Shown here one piece after another: positions 24,341 through 37,777 of a DNA stretch of 64,000 nt. The DNA lies in NCBI GenBank assembly GCA_013397935.1, contig VZRN01001306.1, positions 71,733-135,732 of the forward strand. Reading direction: 5' to 3'. Positions within the stretch are counted from its first letter, which is position 1. Each line of letters opens with the position of its first letter. The DNA comes from Dasyornis broadbenti. Taxonomy: Eukaryota > Chordata > Aves > Passeriformes > Dasyornithidae. Both the position numbers and the translations under genes were made by a program. The notes beneath the pieces are model-generated. The model was given only the letters and a program-made list of their open reading frames with translations. It made no database searches and was not told the DNA's origin.

Positions 24341-27300
24341 AACACAATGAGAGGTACGGGTGGTGGAGATCGGATCGGATGCTTGGGCGGGGGGAGCGGG
24401 GAAGTGTTGCTACCCCAGGAATTTATTTTTAAAGTGTCTGCTATTTCATGCAATCTGGTCTATTTCAAAGGCAAACAATTTGCTCTTCAGAAGTATCTTT
24501 ATGAGCCCCAAGGGATGAAACTCATCCCTGGCAGAAATGATTTAGCAGTATCCAGAGAGGGGGTGAACTCCTTGAGAGGCAAGGGAATAATTTTTTGAAG
24601 GGTGGCAGAATTTTAACAAGGGCCTCTAGTGAGTTCTTGTGAACCCCTTTCAGCACATCACTGTTTTATTAAAATATTCTTCTCAAAATACTGAAACACT
24701 GACAGCTCCTGTAAGCTTGCCAAAAATTGAGTAAGGAATAAAAATAAAATGTTAACTTGACATGTGTGAATAATTTTGATTTGATGATAACACCTTTTGG
24801 AATCGAGGCCATATTCAAAGCTGACTCGTAACACATTCAGATTTCTAACTTACATGAAATAACTCAAACTTTTCAGGCATTGTTATGGTGTGGTGAAAGG
24901 AGGAGATGGTAGGAGCCGAGCTCAAGCTTCCCTCTGAGTTAAGTGAAGATTAAAAATATTTCAAGTCTTTCTGTCTAATCTAAAGGGGCCAAGGTCATAT
25001 CTGGTATGCGCAAAACAGGTTGGTTAATGCGTGCTGGCTGGTTAAAGTAACAAACTGCAATCAAACTGAATAAACACCAAAAGAAGGAGGTAGTTTTCAG
25101 ATAATTGATTTATGAATCTGGGAAAAGTACTGAGAAGACATTGTAAGGAACATCCATATTCTGATAGGATTCAGCATTGCACAATCTTGTGTGGGGCTCA
25201 TCTGGGCCTGTTCACACAGCGAGAGGCCGGGCAAAGAGGAAGCTCAAATGAACTACAAGAACCTGTTTGGACAAACCCTTCAAATGTTTGCTGTAATGAT
25301 TTTTCTAAGACCAGCACCATGCACTGTTTTACACTCCCCACATCTTATTGCCATGTTAGGACCTCAGATGGCTAACTTTAGCAGGGTAACACTGAGCTGA
25401 CTTTCTTTTTCCCTCTGTCCCTCCACACTGTTGTCTCTGTTCCTGAACTCTTGACAAGTAGCCACCACTTAATGACAGTGAGGCTGGCAGGGGAATGGCT
25501 TTCAGTAGTGTTAATTTATCTATAAATCTCTGATCAAATGCTGTGGTCAGGAAACACAGGGAGCAAAGTTGAAGGTGAAAAAAAAACTTAAATGGATGAG
25601 CTATGAATAAGTTCGACAACAGTCAGATGTACCTCCTCACAGCCATAATCATAGAAACACACCTCTTACAACAAAAGGGCTGCAGGCTTCTTCTAGGTAC
25701 AAGAGTACTTGTACCCAAAAGTCATTCTCTGTTTTCTTAGTGCAAAAAGAGTGTTCTTAGGCATTTTATTTTTAGACATTCCTAAGGTCTTTTCAAGGGA
25801 CTCTGACCTCCTTTGGGACAGTTTCTCAGCTAGACAGGGCTGCTGCATGCTGTCTTGGGGGCATAGTGGCGTTTATGTCTAACTCATGTGACTTTCTGTA
25901 GGCTCCAGTTTATAAGTCAAAGTGATTAATCAGGTTCTCAGAGCTCAATTGATTGTGTAAAAACACACATGACACAAACCCACCATCCCTTATTTGGCTA
26001 CTGACTCAGCCAACCTGTAGATCCCTCAGCATGGCTGAGTCATGCAGTCTGCCTTGTGTTTGTGAGTAGATTTAAATGCCACTCAGGACAAAAACACAGG
26101 TCAACTTGTTATATTTCCATTATTTCATTGACTCCTGTATATGTTTAATTCATTGTGGATCTGAGGTGTAACATTGAAGTGTACACTACAACTAATAGCA
26201 CAGGCCATTTTTAGGTTCTACCCAAAGGCATGAGATAACATTGATACAGACCGGCAAACCTAACAGGCAAGCAATGACTGGTGTGTGAATCACCATTCAG
26301 TGAAACCAGAAAAGTTTGTTTACCAGAAACCAAATTCAAGTGCTTTGTTTTCAAAAAGGACATTAGGTCAGACTTGCAAAAGTCAAGAAATGGGTAAATG
26401 ACATGCTCTGGACCACACTTTTCTGTCATTTGGTGAACACACAAGATCAATGTTAATGCATTTTAAATAGAGCTGGCTCCCTACTTTAAATGGTTTCTAC
26501 TTAGGTATTCTTCTCCTTCATACAACTACAGATTTTATATTTGTCCTATTACTATACAGAGCACAGAACACGCAAAACTGGTGAGGAGAGAATGAGAAAG
26601 ATTCAACTGAGTTCAATGAACAAGTTATACCACCTCTCTTTTCCCAAGTATAGAAAGTTTCTTTACATTATATGCATGAAAGCAGGTTAATAACATATTA
26701 CAGCTGAAATGCTGGTCTCAATAAAGTTAGCAAATTGGAGTTCAGGCTCCTACTGCAGATTAAACTCAGTCCTGTTAGATTACCAAAGGGTCTTCAAATG
26801 TATGAAGGCATAATTTACAGACATTACAGAAATAGATGTCATTTGACTGTATATTTAGGAAGTATGTGCTAGAAGATGTATGTGCTGAGGAAAGATTTAA
26901 AATCTCTATTAGGAAATTATTCATCAGTAATTCTGACAACAGGAATATTTGCCCTGATTTGCTATTATACAATCTCTTAATTTATTATCTAATTAGTTTT
27001 CCCAAATGCCGTATTTATCTGAAGTTCTCTCATCAAGTAATCCATCCTGATTAAATTTTCCCTCTTACTGGCTATAATAAACACTGTTTTTTTCATCTTG
27101 AATGTGTCTTCTCAACTGCCAATTTATAACTTCTGTTTTTTCTTTTCCTGTGATAAGTCTTCCTTTTGTCTTTTTTACCATGATATTCTGGCACAACCTT
27201 TTCTCAGCTGCAGCCCTCCAAGTAGATGTCTCTGTGTATTCACCATGACTCTCCAAAATGCTGTTTCTCTGAAAATGGAGCGACTAGTCCTGAACAGCTC

Positions 27301-29945
27301 TTCCCTAGAACTACAACGCCCAAAATCCAGCAAGGTGCCACACACAGGACTAGTTTCAGTGCACAACAGTCATCTTGACAGACTTAGCTACAAGCAAAGC
27401 CAAGCACACAGCCAAGGACGGGCTTAGCTCAAAACTTGCCCAGGTAGTCCTCAAGCCACAGACCACTCTTGTGTTGTTTCCAACACAGATTAGACGAAAC
27501 ACTCACAGAAAGGAATCCACTTTTCGCCCTTGGGAATGAAGCACATACAATGGTAACAGGAGCAAGGACAGAGTGGATGAAGGCAATAGTCAGCAGGTGG
27601 CGGGAGGGCACAAGTTTGGGTCTACCATGGTATTATGGCAAAGTTGAAACATCTTAGCAGGAAGGCGAGTGACAGAGTTGTGCAATGCTTACTGTCATTT
27701 CCCAGAAAACAGTGTCCTAAAAGTACTTCCCATACCTTCTCAGAAAATTGGGACAATCATCTCTCGTACATTTTTTACCTAAAAAAAATAAAGTTGTGCT
27801 AGGTTCCCAATCTGCTCTTGCAACTTCTCCAGATTTAGAGCACAAATGAAAATGATACCAAAGCTTTGAAATAAAGAGCTACAGTGAGCCGGCACACTAA
27901 TGCAGAGAGGACCTGGTCCCAATGAAGGGTCACTGCACCAAACCAGCTCTGTTTTGCTGCCACAGGACATCTTTGGTCTGCCAGCAGAGCTGTACAAATG
28001 CCTTGTGCATTTGCCATGTGGTTGCTCAGATCATGGCAACCTGTAATCTCCCAGCAGTCTGACACTCAGGACAGAACAGCCAAGTCTTTTTTCATCCCAA
28101 GTGTTGACCCTTAAAGGGCACCTAGAAAAGCAGTATCATGTTTATGGGCTAGGGAGAGTGAGATGTGTATCTTGTTTCCACCTGCTCAGACTTGGAAGAC
28201 ATCACCTCCCTTTAACAGCTCATCTGGCTGCTTCAGGCTCTGGCTTCAGGCCACCTCATGATGGTACATGCGCACAATTATGTTATCATTTCAAATGACA
28301 ATTCATGACAAGCTGCTAGTAGGGTGATAGTCCTTCTTGCATGGTCCGCGTCTGCAGATTATTATAAACACTGACTGTGAGACAGGGCTCAGTGCTTCTC
28401 TCAGTCTTATCTGTCCATGTACTGACTTCTATGGTCTTTATCAGTGTAACTCACAGAATTTGACCCACTGCTTTCAGTGACAAGAGAAAAAAAAACAAAA
28501 CTGGATGCTATGGTATAATGTGCTTCAGTTAAAAGTATCCTTTATGTTGCCTTGTCTTAAAGTGAATTCACTGAGGCAAGTATCGCTGAAAGATCTATTT
28601 GTGAAATATCTTCTAGCTTGACATACTATATGAGACTAATTGAGCAATAGTGTTGCCAGTCATTGCTACTTAATTGTGTGATTGCTGTGGAACACACAGC
28701 CCTGCAGCAAGGTTACACCGCCAGCCAGCTGAGTGGGGATCCCAAACACACCTGGACTGCAGGCCAGGGACTAATGAAGGGACCCTTTTTAAACTGGAAT
28801 CTTTCTTGTTTACATTCACTTGTCAGTATTTCCAACATTTATTCACATAGAAGAAATTAGTTAGGGAAACTATGGATTTTTAATACCCCTTCTGAAGTGA
28901 ATTTTAACAACTAAGAAGTTGAACCTTGTCCATTTTTTTCCCAGTGCATGCTTTTTTTCCACAGAGGAGTGATTATGAAAAAAGCTTCTAAAAAAAATGT
29001 GTGCCCTTCGTGCTAGAACATCCAAATTTCCATTTTAAGTTAATTTCCAGTTTAAGTTAGTTCTGAAAGGCAGTAACAGAAAGAGAAATTATTTCTAGAG
29101 TGAGGTCTTATCATACACTGTTGTGTATTCTCACATTTGTCAGTATTATAATCATTACAGCACATATTTAAGCAAAATATACTCCCGGCCTCTGCACTGG
29201 AAATCAGACATCCTAACCTCAATTTTAGGCACAAAAAGCTAAATAATGTCTCTATTTTGCTAGGAAGTCTATAAGCATTTTAAAAAGGGGAAAATACCTT
29301 AAAGATTTCTTGTTTAGAGCAAAAGGAAAGGCTCTCACACTGGTGTTGAAAGAGGCTATAAGATGCAGGATTTCCTCTGAGAGCATTTCTTTAGGAAGGG
29401 AGTCAGTGTTGTGGTGCAAAATAAGGAGCCCTTCTCAGCAGAGTGTGCTCATGAGCGCTACCAGGGCTGGCAGTATCGCCGAGACAGAAATTTTGTTTAT
29501 CTGAAAATATGTTTCACTAACTATTTTCAGCAACTCAAAGAAAAGAACAGATTTGTAACACCTGTGCTTGCTGCAGGCCATGGCAAAAGGTTTGGAAGGC
29601 TTCCCTGAGAGGCTGGTCCCTGGTGCCATCTTGTGTCGAGACCGGATCTATCCCCAGCAGTGAGAGGCCGGTGGCAAAGCTCTGGCTCTGCTGCAGCCAC
29701 ATGTCCAACTCTCTACCGCGGGGAAAAAACCTAAAATATCTCCATGCTTTCAAGAGTTAGCACTGACTGATTGCTGCAGGGCGCATCTCTGCTGCCACTG
29801 CCCTGCAAGAGCTATCCTTGAGCTCAAGGTTTCCCAAAAGATCGGCTTTTTTTGTTTTAAATTAAATGATAGGCAATGTGAGTATTCTTTTTCTCTAAAT
29901 TGCTCTGGTAACATCATCGAAGTGATATTGGCTCGTGTGACAAGC
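24341..29945. other. Non-coding stretch, nothing identified
   Basis: Small patches of higher GC (for example 24345-24420 and 27890-28060) give overlapping open frames under 110 codons on both strands, without recognisable products. No LTR, LINE or long simple repeat was found. Confidence 0.5.
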
Positions 29946-29972
29946 CTGAATTTGTAGAATTCCTTTCAATGT
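29946..29972 (+). repeat. 27-bp direct repeat, copy 1
   Basis: This 27-base segment, beginning CTGAATTTGTAGAATTCC and ending TTTCAATGT, recurs without any mismatch at 32204-32230 in the same orientation. Flanking sequence differs immediately on both sides. Confidence 0.9.
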
Positions 29973-32203
29973 GTCAGTCAGTGGCCAGTTGAATTCTTAT
30001 CATTGTCCTTTGAGCCTGTTTAGAGGACAAGGTTTGAGAGCCCACCACTATTTAATACAGGTGACAATTGAGAAAAACGTATCTTTTCTGTAACAAAAAT
30101 GCACAGCAGAAAAAAGATCAATGCCACACACCTGCCAATCACTTGAAATTTGATGTATTTAAAAGCCAGTTATCTAATTTGCTTCTTTTCAAAGGTGCTG
30201 AGTGTTTCCTGGGAGCATTCTGAGTGCCTTGATGCTAAAAAAACCTCCCAACATGCATATATAAAAATACCGAAACTTGTTTAGGTTTTATGAATTTAGA
30301 TACCTAACTTTGGCCACATGCTTTTTAAGGCACGGAGCTTTCCATGAAAATGAGCCTCTGCCTGACCCATTTAGGTACCAGTGAAAAGATAAAAGATTGT
30401 GTCTGGATTTTCTTTGTGTACTTGAAGTGGTTGTACTGTATGCAACACTGTTCTAAAGCATGAAAAAATCTGGCTTTATTTGAGTATTTTATGTCTATGC
30501 GTTTCTAGTATCTGTATACCTCCTAGTTTTAACTAGGCTAGCAAGCAGAAACACTGTAGTGCCAGCAGAGCTGTTCTTCTTGTCCTTTAATCTGACCCAG
30601 ACGAAAAACTACTAAAGATCTCACAAAGAAATCCAATCTTTGGAAATTACCAGCATGAATTCTCAATCAAATAGGCCGAGGTAACTTCTGACAAGCTTCT
30701 GAACCCAGCCTCCAAGGCTTTTGATGTTCATTCACAGTATATAGTACCATCTATAACATTTGCTACTTCTACTCCCTGCAAGCATGCTTCACCTCTCTCA
30801 CTGCATCAGTTATTAATCCTATTTTTTCCCTTTTTGAGCACATAGCTGTAGCTCACCTCTAATTTTGTTACATTGCTTTATTTTTAATCACATTTGCCGT
30901 TCATGGTGTTACACCGATGGTGCAGGAAACTAAAGTCTTCTTTTTATTGAAAGGACAAGTGCCATAAATGCATCAATGGAATAAACGAGTCCCTAGACTA
31001 CCTCACCTGTAGTTAGGTTAGTGCAAACCAGAGAAGGTACCTGTTCAGACATAGGTGCCTTTGGTATAGGAAAATCAGTGTCAAATAATACAGTGAAAAT
31101 AAACCTGCTGCCTTGGAATATAACAAAACTTATTCAGATCCTAACTGCCTGTGCACCAGCCCCAGGAATTAATATATTGACTTCTCCCCTAATGCTGGAA
31201 GAAAAGATGTGCCCAGACCTGTCTGCTTTGCTGTGACTACAAGCACGCACCCATTCACCTCAACTGCAGTGTCTGAGGTGAACAACTTCACATCATATCC
31301 ACCCTGCATTTCACCAAGCTTTTCTAATAAGCATTTCCTTTTTGTGAGGGTATATCTAGCAAGTTTTAGCATATTAACCTAGAGAAGTTTTCTGAATTAT
31401 TCTTTATCTTTCTGGGCTCTTTGCTGTACACTTCTTCTGAAGCTGTTTCAGACACGTACACACTTAAGTGAAGCTGTGACAGAATGTAAAGAGTCATTAC
31501 GGTGTTCTTCACAATCCCATTGCTGCAGAAGGCAGTTAAGTACACCCTTGTGCCTAGTGCATCCCAGTGGCCTGATTCTTCACTGTCTTGCACCTGCAGA
31601 AGTTATTTAAACCACTAGAAAATGGGCATAAATCATAACTGAGCCTGAATGGCAGGATTTCACACTCTGCAGAGGCAATAATGACTAGATGAAAGGGTAA
31701 AGCTCTGGAAATATCAGAGAAGATTTTTTTCTCCCCTTCTGTTCCTGCCATTTGAGTGACCAACTCAGGGGAATTGCTCTGGTCTCATGAAATACATCCT
31801 AACCCTGTGTGTGGGCAGGCAAGCAGAGGGGCTGAGGGCAGCCCTGGGAGACAGCTCTAAGCCCAGGCATGCAGCATTGCAGTCGGGTGCTGCCACTCTG
31901 CCCCAAGATCGAGTATATCCAGAGGGGTCTGAGTGCTGCAACTCTACCTTGTTGCAAATAGTTTGGCAACTGGTAAGTGGCATTCAACCACGTGCAGTCT
32001 CTGTATACTGGGGCTGGCACTAATACTTATTTCTACCTTAATGCCTCCAGGAGACAACATCAGATCCACCAGAGCCTCTGCTTCTCACAGCGAGTCACAA
32101 ATATGCCTAACAGGTACACAAGGACATGGATACTCCTAGGTACAAAGTTCTGAGAAAAGCCCATTCCCTTAGTGACAATGACATTTGTATTGGGTTATAT
32201 ACA
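29973..32203. other. Segment between the two 27-bp repeats
   Basis: The 2.23-kb segment enclosed by the direct repeat shows no long open frame or transposase/RT motif. Bases about 31560-31700 (CCTGATTCTTCACTGTCTTG, then AATGGGCATAAATCA, then TGGCAGGATTTCACACTCTG) look like an old amniote interspersed repeat that I cannot name. The stretch at 31800-31990 is GC-richer and holds overlapping frames without known products. Confidence 0.4.
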
Positions 32204-32230
32204 CTGAATTTGTAGAATTCCTTTCAATGT
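32204..32230 (+). repeat. 27-bp direct repeat, copy 2, with local reiteration
   Basis: Exact second copy of the segment at 29946-29972. It is followed directly by AGAATTCATAGAATTCCTTT (32231-32250), so the core TAGAATTCCTTT of the repeat is partly reiterated in tandem here but not at copy 1. This suggests slippage or templated repair at this site. Confidence 0.9.
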
Positions 32231-32275
32231 AGAATTCATAGAATTCCTTTGCCCTTGTAGCCTGCAGAGACCTTT

Positions 32276-32347
32276 GGGGCCTGATCTAAACCAAACTGAA
32301 ATCACCATAATCCTTCTGTTTGCTTCAGTGTACTTTGGACCAGCCCC
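32276..32347. mobile_element. Palindromic MITE-like element (short copy)
   Basis: The left arm GGGGCCTGATCTAAACCAAA (from 32276) pairs imperfectly with the right arm ending TACTTTGGACCAGCCCC (32331-32347). The arms resemble GGGCCTGATCCAAAGCCCA, the end of a palindromic repeat widespread in birds, crocodilians and turtles. The copy is 72 bases, non-coding and diverged. Confidence 0.65.
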
Positions 32348-35300
32348 TGAAGCTGTCCAACAATAACTGACCTATAGGGAAAGCAACTTCCTAATGAGAA
32401 AGATTGCTAGGATTAAAGAGATTCCTAGCCTCATACATAAACCTGTGCTTTTCTCCTGTAACTAAGGTAAGAAAACTCACATTCTGGATTTTGTGAAAAA
32501 TAATTAGCATTTCATACGCTTAGAAGAAACTGGAAGTACGCTTAATTACAATCACTTTCAAGATGTTATTCAGTGAGTGTTTCCATGCTTTTATTCATCT
32601 TTCAAGCATAGCAAACAAGAAATTAATTACTAAAGGTCTTTCAAACATTCCAAGCTATATCTTAAATCGTAATAAAGAATATAACATTCCTCTGATTTCA
32701 AATACATAATTTCTGGTGAAATACTGGAATAAGGACTGAGCTGGCCAGCAATGGAAGTCCTTCACTCTAAGCCAGCCACATCTAATTATAAAAGATGAAG
32801 GCTTTGAAAATTTACATAATTGCTGGCTCTGGTAGGGGTCGGTAACATATTTGCATTAGCTACTTATGCTTCATACCAACACTTTTAAGCACCACTTATC
32901 AAAAATAAGTCTACCAAGTCAGAGGTGCGTAGGTGGCTAAATAAAACCTGCTAAATATGGGTAGCACCACCTCTTTACGTCATGAAGAGATATATAGGCT
33001 TTGACACTCAGGGTCTTTTCTTTGTCTTGTTTGTCACTTACACATTAGAGTAATAGGTGCATTAGAAATGCTCATGATAGGAATTAATACCTTCTGCTAC
33101 TTTAGTGTGCATTTGTTATAGCTATTTACTGTGGTTTTATATACAGAATTTATTTGATTTAATTTGCACTCCAGGATTTCCCTCAGTTCCCCTCTCTGGC
33201 TCATTTCTCAAGCCATCAGTCTAGACTGTAGTATGGCACCTTAACACAGCAGGATAAAATCCCTGTAGTCTAAATATATTTCTCTAATTCTTCCATGATT
33301 ATTTCTCTTTTTCATATAATATAAAAATTCTGCCAGACCTATAAATATATGATGCAAGAACTGTACAACAGAAAATGACAGACTAGCACATGTATTTCAA
33401 AAGCTGTGTTTAGAAAAGAGTCACATTATGTTACAAACAGGTCTTTTTCTTATTATGTTTGATGTCAGCAAGTGAGCTTTAAGGAACCTGACACTGTTTG
33501 AACTTCTTTTTTAATTTATTTTATTGTATACGTTGATTTGATGGTTTTTGAACTCTGGATCAATTTGGTGACATTGTGGCTGATCCATTTTATCCTTGCT
33601 TTGCTGGGCCACTGTTTCGTTCTGAGTCTCCAGTCTCCCATTTTCCTCGAAAGGCTCATTAGGCCTGATCTCTTTTAGCCTTTTTGCTTTTTTTCCTTTC
33701 TTCCCCACACTGGACTCTGGTTTTCTTTATTCCTTAGGTCCCCCTATAGGTTAAGCCTAAGCTCTTATCCCCTATTCTCTTTAACTCACAGCCAGCATTT
33801 GATTCTGGTTTTTTAACCCTCTCCACGAATTACCCAGCCTGGGCACAGCCACATCATGTTGGAGGCTCTGTCTGTGTGAGTCACAGCTTAATTCGCACAA
33901 TGAAGGGTAATGATTTTACCCAGAGATGCCTGACACAGGAACGAAATTGAGCAACTTCCAGAGAAGCTGTTAAACAAAAATATTCTGGGTTGATGCAGAC
34001 TTCTATTGAGTGAATAAAATAGCTACGGTCAAAAGTTTAAGTAGTTAAGTATTTTAAAATAATATGTGTAGAAGACTACAAATAAATCATTCTTGCCCAA
34101 ATCTGGGGACATAGATTTGGCTATTTCTTCTAGCTCATTGTCACATTTTCTAACTACATCTCACATAGAGAAGATGAAGTTCCTGCATTATTTGTGCTGT
34201 ATTGATTAATATATAGACATAAAGCAATACTTTTTAGAGCACACACATGAAATACAAAAAATCACATGCTTTTATTTTGTAGAAAACCAAAACATTTTAA
34301 ACTTTTTACTGCTTTGATGTGAGGAAAAATATAAATTTAAGTTTGTCCACTTTATATTTTGCAAGATCTCTCTGCTGAATATACTTTTGCTCCTTGGCCA
34401 CATTTCAATCACCTCCATCTTCTTATCTGCTGTCGTAAAAATGAAAGTACTTATACATTATTCCCAGATGTATTTCTCGCTGAATTCAGTTGAATTCTGT
34501 GTACACAAAGTAAAACGCAAAATATTTGGTGATAACTCTGCATCACCAGGGAGAAACTTATTATCATGGTCTCTCAACACTTCACAAAGAAACTTGTTCA
34601 ATTCCATTTATAAAAGAAATGATCAGTGATTTAGAAGATGATGAAATTATCAGTAATTTGGAAGACATGTTCACTTTTCAGAAAGTTAACACATTAACCA
34701 TGTCTGAGATTGTTTTTTTAAGATTTGCCTGTGTGGTGTTTTGTTTTGTTTTCCTTAGAGAAAGCAGTTTGCTGTGTGAGATCAAAACTATCCCCTTCAT
34801 AATGACCTATGAAAGCATCTTAAATTCCCTGTTATATAGAGTAATATGATCAATAGATTAGATTAACAGAACAACCAGGAGATAACAGAAATATTCAGAA
34901 AAAAAAAAATCCAGAATTAATTTACAAATAAAAATCTGATGTTGCTATATATTCACGTGAAAAAATACTTACAGAAAGTTTCATCTGAAGGAGATGCAAA
35001 ACATCACTGAAGATGCCTTAAAAATCTTGCATTTCACTGATTAATACAATACATTTCCAGTCAGTGTCCAATGCCGCAAAGCAACAGTTTATGAAGTTAA
35101 ATGTAGGCTTGTGGGTTTCCATGATCTGTTGTCTTTACACAGCACAGCCATTAGAGAAGGGGATCACAAATCAGAACTCCTGCTCAGGTAGCTCACAGGG
35201 TGCCAAAACTCACTTTGGCTTTTCTTAGATTCTGGTAGCAATACAATAACTCTTAGAAATATATTTTTCAAAAGAGATACAAGATTAGCAATAGAAGTTC

Positions 35301-37067
35301 CAAATTAAAATAGATCTTTTTTAATTTTAATAATGAATCATTTAATGGGGATCACAATTTATGAGAATTTTCAGTCATACATAATTGATTCCTTTGAAGG
35401 CTTAACCTGCTTTTCATTCTCTGAGCAACCACATGTGTATGTATACACACACACACAGAAGAATTTCCAAAAGCATCATACAGAGGAAGACTTCACAAAC
35501 TTCTTCAGAAGAACTTACACTTAAGACATTTATTTATAAAGGTTTCTATTGCTCAACACAGCAGATGCCAGAGATGGGAACTCTCTCCTTTGGAGAGCAG
35601 AAAATGAGGAATGAGCCACCTTCAGAGTTCAAGTTTTTGAAGTTCAGTTACTCTTATTTAATGAGAAGATTTTTTTTTTATTCTCTAGAAACAGTGTTTT
35701 CATTTCCTGCTATTGTATTTTTTTTCTATCACTTCAACAGGAAATTATTGTTTTAACCTCTTTTCATGAGGTAATTCTAAAGACTTTACAATTGCTCTAA
35801 ATAATCCCTCTTTACTTATATTTTTATATTGCACTTTATTTTACCTGAAACCGTGTATTTCATGGCAAGCTTTTAACACAGGGAAGAGTTTATAACAAAA
35901 GTGACAATACTTCCTATGAATATAGTTCCTTTTCTCTAAACAGTCTGCAAAGTAGGAGGAACTCCAGTGCTACAAAATACAAGACTGAATTTTGGGACAA
36001 ATAAACACTGTTGTGGCTTTCAATAGACTACGTGACACTCACTGTAATAATAAAATATATCCTTTATCTTTTAAAATTGCGTCAGAAATACCTTGCTCAC
36101 CTTGATCTCCCAGATACAGTAGATGAGACTGTGTTCTCACAGAAATGTTTGGGAAGCTCTGATTTACTTTAACAGAGACAGTTCTGTCCCCACTGTGGAT
36201 AAACAGCTGCTGCCAGGCCCTTTGTAAGGTCCCAGCCTCTTTGGCATTTCTGGCCCATCTGAAGGAGGATGTGGCTCCTGTGCTGGGCAGACCACGCAGG
36301 TTGAGGCTGGAAGAAAGGAAGGAGGCGAGCAGAGGGACAAAGAATAGACATAGGAGGAATCCAGGTGTTTTGTACTTCTCTAAAATTCAAGTTGACTGTC
36401 TATATGATGGGGACAGTAGCCTCAACCTCATTCAAGTCTTAATTAATGTTTATGAAGCTAACTATGATCTTCAGATGAAAGGCTTTTCAAAATGACAAGG
36501 GATTTGTATAACTCAGAGAGTGATAGAAGCTTGCACTTCTGTAATACCAGCTCTAAAACTAGAGGTCAAAAGTTGATCCTGGAATAACTTCATTCCCCAT
36601 TCACAACTAAACAGGAAAATGTATTTTGGCAGGAGCATGTCCCTTCTCCAAAGTCCCATTCTCAGGCTGCTCTCACCATCACCCCTCTGCCCACGCAGCT
36701 CAGTATCACCACAGAGCTACCCTGAGTGACAGCAGTGAGACTGCAAGTAAAATCAGGCCTTATTGTCCATCTGAAACGTTTTACAGTTTTGTTTAGCGGT
36801 ATCGGTCTTTATCTGGCACACAGTGCAAACCATGGAACACATTGATCACAGCAGCTTCTCCCTGCACAAAACAATCTATTTTCAGCTGTTGCTTTGTGGT
36901 GCAGGACTAATTCCGGGTATTTTAAATTTCATTTCTTGAATAAGCCTGTGTTGCTATGATTTAGCAAGGGTGTATTATTGCACGTGAATGATAAACTCTA
37001 GTTCATGACCTGAGTCTAATGGTTACTTTATCAGTTGCAGTGGACAATTAAGTGACTGAGTAGCGCA
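32348..37067. other. Non-coding stretch, nothing assigned
   Basis: AT-rich and repeat-poor. A short (AC)n tract lies at about 35444-35456. A minus-strand Lys/Glu/Gln-rich open frame at 33511-33708 reflects a purine-rich strand and has no ATG. The interval 32740-33000 is even in composition and could be a conserved non-coding element. No genes could be supported. Confidence 0.5.
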
Positions 37068-37777
37068 ACTGACGGTGAAGAACAGATTTTGCCTCCGAGC
37101 TGCTTTCAGGAGTTAGATTTCGCTGTATCGTGTTCAGAAAGGTCAGAGCTCTGGCCAGATGACCAGTATAGCAGTGCAGATGGCACTGTATGTCACCTGG
37201 CCACTCTGGGCCTCCGCAACCTGCTGCAGAGGGCTGGGGTTCAGGGAAAGGTTACGGCCATATGCAACTGCGGCACATTACCAACTCATGAGGAAAATGG
37301 CCTTTTTTGCAAAGGAGATGAAAAATCAGTTCAGCAGCTACGTCCACAACATCGCAGCAGAATCATGGCCATTTTCAGCTGCTATAGAAGCAAAGGCAAA
37401 ATCTGTGAATCCTTAATTGTGACCACCTTGCAAAATGTGATGGAAATATTAATAAAATATTTAAATAACTAATAACAATGCTGTCTTCCACTGTGATAAC
37501 ATTGCCATCATTTTTTCCTTTTTTAAGCCTCCAAAATATTAAGGCTCAAATTTAAACGGTCAAACTAAGAAAACATGTTTGCACTACAAGAACCTGGTTA
37601 ATATACATAGTTCTGGATTTTCATATCCAAAGCAAGTCACAGAAAACCCTCGGCCTCAAGCCTCAGTGTTCTTTTTCCTTAGAAATTACCTAAACTGTAT
37701 GCATGGCTCGGCTTCAGTGTAACTTTTGCAAATTAAAGCTGGTGTGTGGACAGTGAAACAAAAAAAAAAAAAAAAAA
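37068..37777 (+). pseudogene. Possible retrocopy or transcript 3' end (mRNA-like, poly(A)-tailed)
   Basis: ATTAAA at 37732-37737 is followed 22 bases later by 18 consecutive A (37760-37777), the spacing expected between a polyadenylation signal and the tail of a reverse-transcribed mRNA. Upstream on the same strand a frame is open from just after a TGA near 37046 to TAA at 37470-37472, about 138 codons, with residues such as CHLATLGLRNLLQRAGV in the middle. I do not recognise the product, and the first ATG lies deep inside the frame. No target-site duplication is evident around the A run. Alternatives are a genuine non-coding RNA 3' end whose genomic A run is accidental, or coincidence. Birds have few processed pseudogenes because CR1 machinery rarely copies mRNAs. 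Confidence 0.2.

Noticed and set aside
33511..33729. Minus-strand Lys/Glu/Gln/Asn-rich frame resembling a charged protein tail
   Set aside because: There is no ATG, the upstream sequence has a stop and no pyrimidine tract for an acceptor, and an A-rich strand gives such residues by composition.
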